Source: Saccoglossus kowalevskii | Lineage: Eukaryota > Hemichordata > Enteropneusta > Harrimaniidae | Direction: 5' to 3' | Length of the DNA: 38,209 bases | Assembly: GCF_000003605.2 (NCBI RefSeq) | Contig: NW_003155738.1 | Span: forward strand, 657,807-696,015 | Shown here: positions 21,452 to 33,400 of the stretch, piece by piece | Layout of the letters: each line of letters begins with the position of its first letter | Position numbering within the stretch: position 1 is the first letter of the stretch | The notes under the pieces: model-generated | Told to the model about the DNA's origin: nothing | Seen by the model: the letters and a program-made list of their open reading frames with translations, nothing else | Database searches by the model: none | Position numbers and translations under genes: made by a program

Positions 21452-21596
21452 CATGTACTTATGACATGAGCCTCATCCAGTGCTACAAGGCATACACCTT
21501 TATGGTACACATCTGAATCTAACATAAATGACCACTCATCTATCTCAAACATGAATTTTGGTGACATAAACACCACGTTGTATATACCATATCGTC
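21452..21596 (-). pseudogene. RecQ-like helicase, motif II (DEAH) exon
   Basis: This 145-bp exon is intact. Acceptor is attattttgag| at 21598/21597 and donor ACATG|GTAACA at 21451/21450. It encodes RYGIYNVVFMSPKFMFEIDE (the motif Ib region, '..y..vf.sPe.l....') and GVCLVALDEAHVIST plus the first two bases of Trp. LDEAH is motif II, the Walker B ATPase site of superfamily 2 helicases. RecQ-family helicases unwind DNA 3' to 5' using ATP. The exon with motif I (the Walker A, GxGKS/T) should lie at higher coordinates on this strand; I could not find it between 21.6 and 24.2 kb. The group is close to the large set of RecQ-like genes expanded in some invertebrates, not clearly to BLM, WRN or RECQ1. 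Confidence 0.7.
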
Positions 21597-21929
21597 CTCA
21601 AAATAATTGGTGAAATAGTTTCGGGACCCATCGACAGTAGAAAGGTAGAAACTTGAGGCGAAAATAATAAAAAAAACGGCTGTTTACGGTCCGACGTGAT
21701 TTTAGGTCGGTAAAATAGGGTAACTCGCATAAGATGGAACTGTAGCTCCCTGGTTCGCGTTAACACCGCGACGAACGAAATAACCGATAGCAAAACCAAG
21801 CGAGCTACAGAACTGCAGCTTGATGGAATGTTGTTGAGTTCACATGTGTGGGTATGGCACCTCAAGTTTCTTCTTACTGGAAAAGATAATTTTGTAGTTG
21901 TGGTTAGAATAAAATTCAAACACAAGTTA

Positions 21930-22335
21930 ACACTTGCACGACTTTTGGCCACGATTTGTCGTGGCAAGTTGTGGCATTTTTGGGCACGAACTGGGAGGCT
22001 CCCGCACTGTTCACGACTAGTTCACAAATGCATACCCATCAGTGTCCACCCGTGAACTGCTCGTGCCATGCGCAAACTGTTCGTGAAGTGCGTAAACTAG
22101 TCGTGAACTGCTCGTGCCGTCAATGCGTGAATTACACGTGACCGTGTCCGTGGGAAGGCACCAATTCGTGAACATGTCTTGAACTCGACGTGAGCTGTTC
22201 GTGAGCTATTCGAGGCAGTTCGTGACAGTCGTGGCATGGCGCGCACTGCTACGCATCGTCCCGACGAGTTCACGAACAGTTTGCGCATAGTTCACGCCCC
22301 GGTCGCTACATTTTGTCGTGGCCAAAATTTTGAAC
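21930..22335. repeat. CGTG-rich element with 12-bp terminal inverted repeat
   Basis: A GC-rich island in AT-rich surroundings. Its edges carry ttttggccacga (21943-21954) and the exact reverse complement tcgtggccaaaa (22316-22327). Between them, variants of TCGTGAACT, GTTCACGA and CGTGCC recur every 10-16 bp on both strands, and a 17-bp direct copy, cgtgaactgctcgtgcc, occurs at 22051 and 22102. No open frame is credible. It may be a foldback-type or MITE-like element, or a degenerate short satellite. Confidence 0.6.
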
Positions 22336-23850
22336 ATTTCACTGGTACGGCGGTAGATACGTGGCAATTATATAACTTTATTCAGAAGATGATGTCGGAT
22401 ACAAGGCACCTCGTTAGTTAGCGAAATCATTCAAATATAACTTGGTAAAACGGGATTCCATATGCCAAAATCCATTGTGAAGGACCTACAGTTGCTTAGT
22501 AAAAGAGGCCATTCACGATGTGTAATCAAGGATTAAAATTTGCATAAACTCGGGAGTTGTAAATCTATAACGTAAATACCAAATGAACTGTTGATAAGGA
22601 GTCATGAGCAAGGGTTCTGTGCTAAGAGTTGGAGGGAAGGGGATAGGAAAGAAAAGATTTTTTTGCCATAGTTACTCCAACTCCATGTGATAGCAGTAGT
22701 TGAAATGTGTATGTATCTATATTCTCCTATGCCATTGTCAGCGCATCCTATGTGTACAGGAGCCTAAAACGAATATTGGTCTATTTTGTTTAAATTATTA
22801 GCAAAAAGGTCTATGGATGGATCTGCCTATAGATTGCATAGATTGTTTGCAAGGTTTGTTTGTGCTGTGAAAGCGCTGAGGAGTGTTTGTGCAAATATTG
22901 AACCTCTGAAGTATTCAGAGTGCAAGATCTGGTGCTCTCTGTTAGCAAGGGAGGTTACTATGTCCGTATTACCATAGAACAGCGTCATTCATGACCTGAA
23001 TGTCACGAAGGCGTACAGTTATCTCTGAACAGCAGTCATATAGTCCCTCCTACCTAATAAGTATAAAATGACAGTTACTGCATGTCAACTTGTACAGAAT
23101 AATTGAGACACCCTTGGTTATTTTTTGAGAAACTAACCAACAACCCTGGCAGTGCACTGGGAGCTAGCTGGGAAAAACTGTTGAATATGTCCAGTTTCAT
23201 GGCCAAGAAGACCAGCCACTGAAGTTGCATCAGATGGTGGTTTTCCAGATTGTCATATACCCACTAATCTAATAGATTTAAAGTACAGGCTTTAATGTAT
23301 GTCAAATATGTGCAATGCAACCACCAATTAAGTATTTTTGTCAAAATCATTGAATCTAATGCGAACATGAATAAATTGATATTGTGATTTTACTAGGGAT
23401 ATTAAGTAAACTTTTCAAGTATAAAATAATCCAAAAAATGAAGATTTCCCATTGCATTACATGTATACACTTTCGAAGTGTTTTCTATATAAATGGTATT
23501 TCTAAACTCAGAGCTTCAGACAATGATGTGATTTGAAAATGTAGATTGCTTCTGCTAGAGAAAACATTCATGATATGCAACCCGAACTTTGTTGAAAGAG
23601 TCTAGTTTATTAACAAACAAACTGTTATGAATGTCAAGTCCTGTGGAATAGCCTTGTTGCCCTAAACTACATAGCATGACACTGTAATAAGGTTCACCAT
23701 AGTTGTAAGGTGGGCAATTAACAACAACTTGCAGATAAAATGAACCACAGATTGCAGAAATTCTACCTGTAGAGCAGCCTGAAACTAAGATGTGTGAGTA
23801 CTGTGTCCCATGTCATGAATTAACCTCCTGCAATTTAATGACTATACACT
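22336..23850. other. no gene recognised
   Basis: Unassigned sequence where the N-terminal exons of the RecQ-like gene would be expected. I found no Walker A motif with fitting splice sites. A 63-codon plus-strand frame at 22786-22977 has no recognisable domain. Confidence 0.4.
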
Positions 23851-23851
23851 G

Positions 23852-24013
23852 CTAACTTGAACTGGAATATGATCTGCTTCCTTCAATTTGGGCTGTAGAG
23901 CTTCCTTGCACACAAGATTGGACATTAATAATTATATTAGGTATCAGTGACATGGTACTTGGTGGGTGTTCAACATCTTGTACAGCAACTTCCTCATCCA
24001 AGAACTCTTGCAT
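23852..24013 (-). CDS. 53-codon open frame, unrecognised
   Basis: ATG at 24013 to TAG at 23852. The product begins MQEFLDEEVAVQDVEHPPST and ends in a Ser-rich tail. The frame stays open upstream of the ATG to beyond 24055, so it may instead be the 3' part of an exon. It lies about 200 bp downstream of the SLC37-like stop codon on the same strand and upstream of the RecQ-like exons. It could be a first or linker exon of the latter, but no motif supports that. Chance is also possible at this length. Confidence 0.15.
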   Translation of the reverse strand: MQEFLDEEVAVQDVEHPPSTMSLIPNIIINVQSCVQGSSTAQIEGSRSYSSSS

Positions 24014-24167
24014 GGTTATGATGTAGCAATTGAACTGCCAGGATGTTATGTGATGCCCGGTAAGAAATTAGCCAAACTCTGTTCCACGGATCAATGTTAA
24101 GACATGCACAAATGCATATACATATTAATCATAAAGTTTAATTGTATCCACCATTCAATATAATTAA

Positions 24168-24193
24168 ATATATATATATATATATATATATAT
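24168..24193. repeat. (TA)n microsatellite
   Basis: Thirteen TA steps, immediately downstream of the transporter stop codon. Confidence 0.9.
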
Positions 24194-24200
24194 TTTAATA

Positions 24201-24206
24201 TTTATT
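24201..24206 (-). promoter_or_regulatory. possible polyadenylation signal of the SLC37-like gene
   Basis: AATAAA on the minus strand, 11 nt past the TAA at 24218-24220. It is very close to the stop and lies in AT-rich sequence, so a later signal may be the one used. Confidence 0.3.
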
Positions 24207-24217
24207 TATAATATAAT

Positions 24218-24408
24218 TTATATTAATAAATCATCCCTTGATTCAATTTTTAAATTTGATTGTTTTTTAACTAAAGATGCCCTGAACATTGATAGGGCAC
24301 CAATGAGAGAGGTTAAAATCATGAAGTAAAAGACCACCATCCAATTATAATACTGGACAATAACACCAATGATTGGTCCTTGAAGTATAGTACCAATGGT
24401 TCCAAAAC
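24218..24408 (-). CDS. SLC37-like, last exon (TM11-TM12 and stop)
   Basis: Acceptor catgtttcgtag| (24410/24409); 191 bp to TAA at 24220-24218. Encodes FGTIGTILQGPIIGVIV, YYNWMVVFYFMILTSLIGAL and a short polar C-terminus (KKQSNLKIESRDDLLI). The junction with exon 10 reads I-N-G-F-G-T-I-G, the site of the family's dG.Gs.Ga motif, so no exon need be hidden in the assembly gap. Confidence 0.85.
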
Positions 24409-27400
24409 CTACGAAACATGAATGATAAAAAGGATAACTAGGTTAATATTCAGGTCAAATGCACAGATTCTAGTATTTGATCCATTAGAAGTCCATTTCC
24501 AAAAGAAAAATGTTTGGATGAGATTCTAAGTTCAACAACTTACAGATTTATTGTAATAAATTGTTAATGCGTTTTCCAAGAAAGTATATTTATTGTCAAG
24601 CAAATATAGTTAATGTTCACTCAAAGTACAAAAGTGCTATCATCTATTACATAGACTTAATTAAGCATGNNNNNNNNNNNNNNNNNNNNNNNNNNNNNNN
24701 NNNNNNNNNNNNNNNNNNNNNNNNNNNNNNNNNNNNNNNNNNNNNNNNNNNNNNNNNNNNNNNNNNNNNNNNNNNNNNNNNNNNNNNNNNNNNNNNNNNN
24801 NNNNNNNNNNNNNNNNNNNNNNNNNNNNNNNNNNNNNNNNNNNNNNNNNNNNNNNNNNNNNNNNNNNNNNNNNNNNNNNNNNNNNNNNNNNNTCCCAAAA
24901 AATAATTACATTAACTTTTGTGTCTATTTTGGAAACTCAAATGAACTGATGACCAAATTTCAGCAAAAACAACAACCATCTTATTTGTAAACCATTATTA
25001 CTTACTGCTGCCAAGTTTAAAGGATGTCAGACAAATGGGCAGAAAGATGGACTCATAACACAAGTCCCGTCTTCAAGCCGCATCTGAAAGGGAGCATCCA
25101 AGACTAAAACAACGTGACCTTGATTCAATATAAATATAATTACAACTTTGAAACAAATTTCCTACCATTTATAAAGCCTGACAATGATGATTGTATATTT
25201 CGTCCCATTGCTATTTCCAGTGGTAAAGTACCAGACAAGATAGCATCCGGTCCACAGTTACACATACCACATAACAACAGGCATGTGACTTGAAACATCC
25301 AGCCATAGTCACTTGTCAATAAAAATAATATAAATCCAATTGCACTTAGAATAATAGCTACCATAACACCCAATATAGTTTTACCAGCAAACCACCTGAG
25401 ATGATAACAAAAAGTATTACAACAATTGTTCTTATGCAATAGTACCATCGTTATCCTAGTTAGGTCTTACAAATACAGGATATAATGCTATTTTTATAAA
25501 TGTTATCTTTTATACAAATAATGTTATTCAGACAATAGGACTATTATAAATGTTATCTGTCATACAAATAATGTTATTCACACAATAGAATAGACTATTG
25601 TTGTAAATGTTGTTCGTCATACAAATGTTATTCACACAATAGGACTATTATATATGTTATCTGTCATACAAATAATGTTATTCACACAATAAGACTTATA
25701 AATGCTATCTGTCATTCAAATGTTATTCACACCATAGAATAGGACTATTGTTATAAATGTTGTTCGTCATACAAATAATGTTATTCACACAATAGAATAG
25801 GTCTATTGTTATAAATGTTGTTCGCCATACAAATAATGTTATTCACACAATAGAATAGGACTATTGTTATAAATGTTGTTCGTCATACAAATAATGTTAT
25901 TCACACAATAGAATAGGTCTATTGTTATAAATGTTATCTGTCGTACACATTATGTATATTATTCAAAACATTTATTCAGGACTATTGTTATACAGGACAG
26001 GTGACAAAAAAAGTTGTGTTGTGTTTTTACCTGTCTACAGTGTATCCTAAAACAATACTACCAGCTACACCACCAATTTCAAATGTTGTGGACAACATTC
26101 CAGCTTCAGATTTTCCATATCCAAGCTTTGAAACAAAACACAAAAAAATAAGCAAACAACAAAAAATAAATAAGTAATGTTCACAATCGATACAGATTTG
26201 AGTTAATACAACATACTCACAAATTGGTGAAGGTACATTGGTAACCACATGTACATACAATATCGGACAATCTTAACACAAAACATAGTTATTGAAATCT
26301 CTGCCAACATTCTGCAAGAAACGACAATAAGTAGTGTGTGAGTGTATGACAATGAATGACATTTTACTTAGGCGTAATGATTGCCTATGCCAAGTCTACT
26401 AGATTTTTACTGTAAGATTGTTAATAAGTATTCAGCTATGAAACAAATCTCGATCTTTGCATCCAGAAATGTTTAAATATTGTATGTTTCATTCCTTTCC
26501 AAATGACACAAAACTGGTAATAGTATAACATTTGTCAAAATTACAAGATTTTACTGATAGATACAAAATTAACAACTACAAATTCAAAGCTTTCAGTTAC
26601 TGAGGATTGTTAATGGCCCTGTTTAATATGCACAAGTACATCGGATCTGAGTACATACATGCAGTTCATAATACAAAAAGGAAACAGGAAGTTGATTAGT
26701 GGTCTGGTTCCAATTGGTATGCAAGTGATTTTCGAATTTAATTTGCTGTTGGAATGTTTATTTTGTAACACATATTTCTTGCATATTTCCACCAAATATT
26801 TATTAAGAAAGCAAAAATATTGTTACAGTCAAACATGTATTAGCAAACACCCCTATATAAAGACCATCTGCCTATAGTGACCACTATTGGGCAGTCCCAA
26901 GGTATAATGTACAAGCAGCCTGTCTTATGTGACCACCTTTTTTGCAGATTTTCATTGGCTTAGAGCCAAAAAAAATAATTAGCATAATGTCAAATTTATG
27001 AACTGGTGATCCATACAAAATAATCCAACTTTCCTACAAGGCCAATTGTCTATAATAACCATTTTAATGATGTCCTCTGGGTGGTCACTATAAACAGGAT
27101 TGATTCTATAACCAATTCAATGTTATGTTAAGTAGTGAAAACATGTAAATCCCCATGGCAAAACTTGGAATTAAATTTTGTTTTCCAGAGACTAAATATT
27201 TTCCACGATTTTCTATTGTTAGTTTTGCAAGTCTTTTCATAATTTTAGACTAGAAAATTCTAATTAATATTCTGTTTTTAGTGTTGTATGGTTATCCAAT
27301 ATCATCCATTTAACGTCAAGGTGGTCACACCACGTTGTGTTAGATATGGGACCCACGCATGGGATTATAAATGTGCACTGCTTGATGACCGAGATGATTT

Positions 27401-30400
27401 TAGTGGTGTAACTAAATAGCTTAATTAATAGATTTATAATCACTTTAGTTGTACTCACGGAACTTTCCATATTTGCCAAAATGTTAATTGTTGTTGTGTA
27501 GAAGTGGATTCTGAAATATTTACTGAAAAAGAAAAAGTTACCAACGAAAATCAACAGAAAACTCTGGCTACAGTGTTGATCTCACAAGCAGAGGTAAGGA
27601 AGGGGGTCTTTTCCTCAAGAATATCTTGTTATTAACATTGAGTTCTAGCTTCAGCATTTTGTGTATAGTATTGTAGAAAGTCATACAATTTGAGTAATCT
27701 AATCATATTTGTGCACACAAAGCAAAAGAATATCGTTTCAAATATCGTGAGAATGTCAACCTTTCTCAAATTGTAAATCAACGCAACAACAGAACTTTTA
27801 AAAATAACCCTCACCATTTAATGTCAATGTCTACACTACTACATACATTATAATGATTTTAATATCACAGTTATGCAGTCAGTGACCTTTTGTTACACCA
27901 ATCATTACCTGTATCTACTTCGATGTGTGATTTATTTGGTTTCTTGAGCAACAAAGACACTAAGATCCCAAGAAATATCTGTAATGCAAAAAAATAATCC
28001 TGTCCAAATCCTGTCATTAATTGTACACTTAACACAGTAATAGCTGTATGAAACCTTGCTATTATATTCACAGTATACTTCAGTTCTGCAATGATTTTGA
28101 ATACAAATTTACTTCCATCATCTTTGATTAATTCAACTCTTGATGCTAAAATGCATAACTGTAATTCTCTTTTATATGGCTTGCTCACTGCACAACACAA
28201 TCTTTCACAAAAGAATTGCAATGTCCTCTCTATTAAACCTACACTGGCTTCCTATTACTTATAGATTAATTTAAAATTCTGTTATTCACATGCTCATAAT
28301 AAAGGGCTTCATCCTACAAAGAAATTCTAAGAAATCTGTATTTCTAGCAACAAACACTTAATTGCTATATGTACATCCAGATTTACATCTTAGGAAGATC
28401 ACTCATATGAACAACCAACTTATACTCTTTAGAATAAACTATCAAACGTCCAGGTCTCAATGTGAACATCTTTAATTTGAGGTGGTCATTGTACCATGCA
28501 TGCATGAGATATGGGTCTCATATGAACAAAGATGGCGACTTTGACTGTTGCGTAGACAAACGAGTACAAATTGAGACATTTCTAAGCTTTAATTCTTTAA
28601 TTTAATTCTTTAGGGGATTGGAAGATATCGAAGGAGTCACTGGCAGTAATTAGTGCAAGTCGCACCCAGGTCAGGACTCGTACTCATGATTTCATTAGAA
28701 GAGTGCATTGGCTTGTGGGAAAATCAATGTTTATCAGCACAAATATTGCACATGCCCGGTACGACAAACACTACCCTTTAAATCCAGACTCAAAACTGTC
28801 TTTTTCAACATGCAATTTGTAAATTGTGAGCACCACTGATGGTTAGCTTCATGCTCATTTTGTTTTAATCATGAACTAGCCTACTAGTAGCTGCATTCAC
28901 TGAAAGCATACAATAAACAAAACACATACATATGCACTCATGTCAAGTTCATGGATTACTCTGAGACTGTACATTTCAATTGCTGAGCAGTGAAAACCAT
29001 TATTTTCGACTGATAAAAGGTTTTAAAGGTGATTCATTTCATTTTAATTAGTTTTCTCCATCCACAAATCATCATGTTTTTTGTTTAATTACTCTGCTTT
29101 GATAGCTCAAGTTACACCAAGTAAAAAATTAATAACATAGAAAAGATGCAGTGATGGCTCAGAGACAATAAGCAGTCTCACAATTTGAAAGAACATTTAA
29201 TGAAAGAATTAAAGCATAGAAAAAACTCTGTTTGTTGAGAGCATTCAGAGGTACATGAATCAGTAATAGGGTGCATTTAAAATTGTTTCAAAACTTCAAA
29301 TTCAAAGAAGCAAGGTGAATTATATACTTCTGCAATTTGACCCTAAGTTTATATGAATATTAAAGCAAAAGAATAAATTTCTGGAAGCAAGTTAATTTAA
29401 ATCTGATAAATGTTTTTTGATATATCAAAAATCTGTCAATTTATGCAAATTTGGGTAATCAACGTACATATATTTCACCTCTAAACTTAATTCCATCATC
29501 TCAAAGAACCATTGAAATGGGAAGGTACTTGATATATCAGTGGAACAACTTAAAAATGCCTAAATTATGTAATTAGGATCATTTATGTAATAGAGTAATT
29601 AACATGCAGTTTCAAACATATACTAAAGCACCTATTTATCAAGTCTAATCAAATCTGATAAGTGGTTATTGATATATCTGTAGAGAAGGTAAACATAGAC
29701 TGATTCCCAATCAGTATACAGTGCAAACATAGGTTTTACCTCTTTCACATTATGCAAATTCATGCAAATTAGATAAATATTATCTACAGATTGCAACCTA
29801 AAATAATCATATCTGTGGATTATCCCAGGGAATCTATGTACCAAATGTCATTGAAATTTATTGCTTGGTTCTTGGAAACAAGTGAAATTGGCTAATTAAT
29901 ATGCAAATGAGATAACTAATATCCGCATATTGCAACCAAAAACTAATAAGGTCTCCATATAATCGCAGAGCATCTATGTGCTAAACGTCATTAAAGTACG
30001 TTTGATGGTTCTTGAGAAATGAAAAAATGATTGAAAATAGCTAATTTATATGCAAATTAGGTAATTAAATATGCAGAGATAGCAACCATAAACTAAACAA
30101 GAGGTGACAACTATATAATAGTTTCACCTTTGCAGTATTATACTAAAAAAATAAAGGACTATGTCTGCCCTCCAAGATCAAAGCGACTGCATCATTAGAA
30201 AGTTCCATGTATAATAAAGAAGCTTACCACTATGAAAGAGGGTAAAAGAAATGTGCTTCTCCATCCATACATACTCTGTAAATAAACCTGCAACATAAAA
30301 TATAGAGATTTTACTTATTTGAGTTATTTATATTTAATAATATCACATTTTCCATATTAGTTTATTGTGGTATATCATTACAATGCTTTATTATATCAAT

Positions 30401-33400
30401 TATGAACTCCCTACAGGGCTATATTAGACAAAAATAAATTGTGTCATTCTGAGAATATTAAATAAATTGGTAAGGTATGTCAAATGAAAAAAAAATTCTT
30501 TCATCATAAAACCTCTGTGCTAGCTTGATGGTTAGTCAATACAACATTTTCTCAATTTATTTAAAATCCTTTTTGAGTGATTTCACATCACTTTTTCATG
30601 ATTAGTCAAAACAAATTTAGGTTTTGCAATAAAATCTACAGAAAGGTTATTGGAATCACAAACATTTTTTAACTCGAACTAAAATAGATTTCAAGTGAGA
30701 TAGTGTGAGAGCTCAGACATGCACAATTAATCAAGCATAATGAAGAACTTTCATGTATGTATAATGTAATACCACAATGTATGGTATATTGTACTTACTG
30801 CTAATGATGTGCCCATAACTCCACCAGCAAAGACACATGTGTCCCATGCACCAAGTATGGTATATTGTACTTACTGCTAATGATGTGCCCATAACTCCAC
30901 CAGCAAAGACACATGTGTCCCATGCACCAAGTATGGTATATTGTACTTACTGCTAATGATGTGCCCATAACTCCACCAGCAAAGACACATGTGTCCCATG
31001 CACCAAGTATGGTATATTGTACTTACTGCTAATGATGTGCCCATAACTCCACCAGCAAAGACACATGTGTCCCATGCACTAAGTATGGTATATTGTACTT
31101 ACTGCTAATGATGTGCCCATAACTCCACCAGCAAAGACACATGTGTCCCATGCACTAAGTATGGTATATTGTACTTACTGCTAATGATGTGCCCATAACT
31201 CCACCAGCAAAGACACATGTGTCCCATGCACTAAGTATGGTATATTGTACTTACTGCTAATGATGTGCCCATAACTCCACCAGCAAAGACACATGTGTCC
31301 CATGCACTAAGTATGGTATATTGTACTTACTGCTAATGATGTGCCCATAACTCCACCAGCAAAGACACATGTGCCCCATGTACCAAGAATGGTATTCAAT
31401 TGTTGCCCACTAAACCACTCGCCCAATCCCTTGATACAGCTTGGCCAAATCTGGGACTGTAAGAATTAACAGAGAATTATCACAACAGTACTATCATGTA
31501 GATGTCAATTTCAGTACCACATTTGGATTAGCCAACAGACTGGATTGTGGTAAATGCAAATGCCAGGCTATGAGTTTTATATATTACTATATTATACTAC
31601 AGTCATATCAAATGAATAACACATTTAATATCTCAAGTTAGTTGTTTTCTAAAATTATCAAGAGCTCCCAGTTCTTTTTTTACAGCTGCACATAGCATTT
31701 GAATACCAATGCAGCATATTAGTCATCAAATGTGCTAGTAAGCTAGCAATGTTTCTTTCATACAAGCATCCTGCACCTGCTTTTAAAAATTGGAATACCA
31801 ATACATGACTTTTTCTATTACATGCAACGTGGAAGATACCATTATTGTAAGGTGTAAACTATGTACAGACTTTTGAAAATTGTTTATAACAAGCCATGCA
31901 AGGCACATTCCCTGTTAGTCATTAAATTTTAAGTAGTTTTGTTTATAGTAATATAGAAGCTGATGCTAAATGATCGTCAAGTCATCTTGTATCTGATCAT
32001 CAAACGAGTACTTGTCCATATTGAGATATTGCTCTGGAACAGCAATAATTAAAACAAAATGGCTACCAGTTGGACATTTTGAATACATCTGTATATCTCT
32101 GTTGTATAATGATTGAACAAAATTTGAACATAATCAGTCAAAGCATGTCAGAGGCATGGCTCTAGAACTGCATTAAAATAAAATGGCCGCCAGTCAGCCA
32201 TTTTGAATCAGATCTGAAAAACAAAATGATGTGCATCAAGGACCAGTCTAATGTGTGTACCAAGTTTGAATGAAATCCATCCATATATAGATGTACTCAA
32301 CCTCATCAGAACTACTTGTCTGAAGCTTGGCTTGTCATTGCTAACTGAGTAGCAAATGTGCTTACTAACATGCTGCATTGGTGTTTCAATGTTACATGTG
32401 ACAGTAGTAATCCCATAGGCAATATTTTGATAAACTGCAGACTCTACAGAGTACATATGTTTTATAGAACAGATAAATGTTAATCCAATAAGATACAATT
32501 ATGGTATACTGCCCACCATACAGAAATGCACTTGTCCTATAGAAAAGATGTACAATATTATGGTACACTGTAAGCTCCACAGAAGAAAATTTTCATTCAA
32601 TAGAACTGTTAATACAAATCCTATACATGTAAGGCAAGATTACAATTAAGGATAATTCACTCACCTGAGCTGCTCCATTGCAAAATAATAAAAAAGCAAA
32701 CACAGGATAACTTGACCACATCCCAAAAGTGACCTAAAAATTAAAATGTCACACAAAAATCATCACAATATATACCATAAAACATGTTAATTTAATTTGG
32801 GTTCATCACGGAAATTAACAACCAAATTGTGATACAGAAATTGGCTCTATAAATGCTTATGGCGATGTGACAATTACTGTAATTTATTTTTGCTGTAGTT
32901 AATTTTCACTGAAAAGACTGTTTGAGTGTTCTGTATGGAATTTATTTTCACTGATTTTTGTTGAGATGAATATATTATACAAAAGGTATATACTTACAAA
33001 AGTTATATATACATAAAGAAAGGTATGTATGCTGGATTAAATTTTTCACTAAATCATCCCTTCAGCGAAAATAGCAGAAATAACAGTAACAGTGGTCCTG
33101 TTATGTTACATTTCATATGCAAAGGCAGCTAGAGGGTGTCACACTGCATTGTATTTTACATACTTTGTGTGTTGTTTAGGAACAATATCAAACATGATGT
33201 GTCTTGTCAATCACCTCCCTTAACCTTTTTACCACCATTACCAAACTCACAAAATAGTCCCATGTATAGTCTGCACTTTCCCTCATTAGATTGGGACAAA
33301 AATAACCAAATTTTTGGAGCAAAAACTGATAAATGACTCAAATTTTGTCAGTTGGCTCCAAAATTAGGGTTCATTTTCAGAAATATTGAAGAATATAAGA

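Noticed and set aside
21545-21967. 140-codon minus-strand frame
   Set aside because: It overlaps the DEAH exon in a different frame and has no domain; the helicase frame explains the locus better.
24561-24990. Frames spanning the run of N
   Set aside because: Artefacts of the assembly gap.
27871-28221. 116-codon minus-strand frame as a separate gene
   Set aside because: Only 27909-27978 is coding, as an SLC37-like exon with proper splice sites; the remainder is read-through of intron.
30781-31388. The idea that each 76-bp unit is a complete alternative exon
   Set aside because: Units contain a donor but no acceptor with a polypyrimidine tract, so extra copies can act only as alternative donors.
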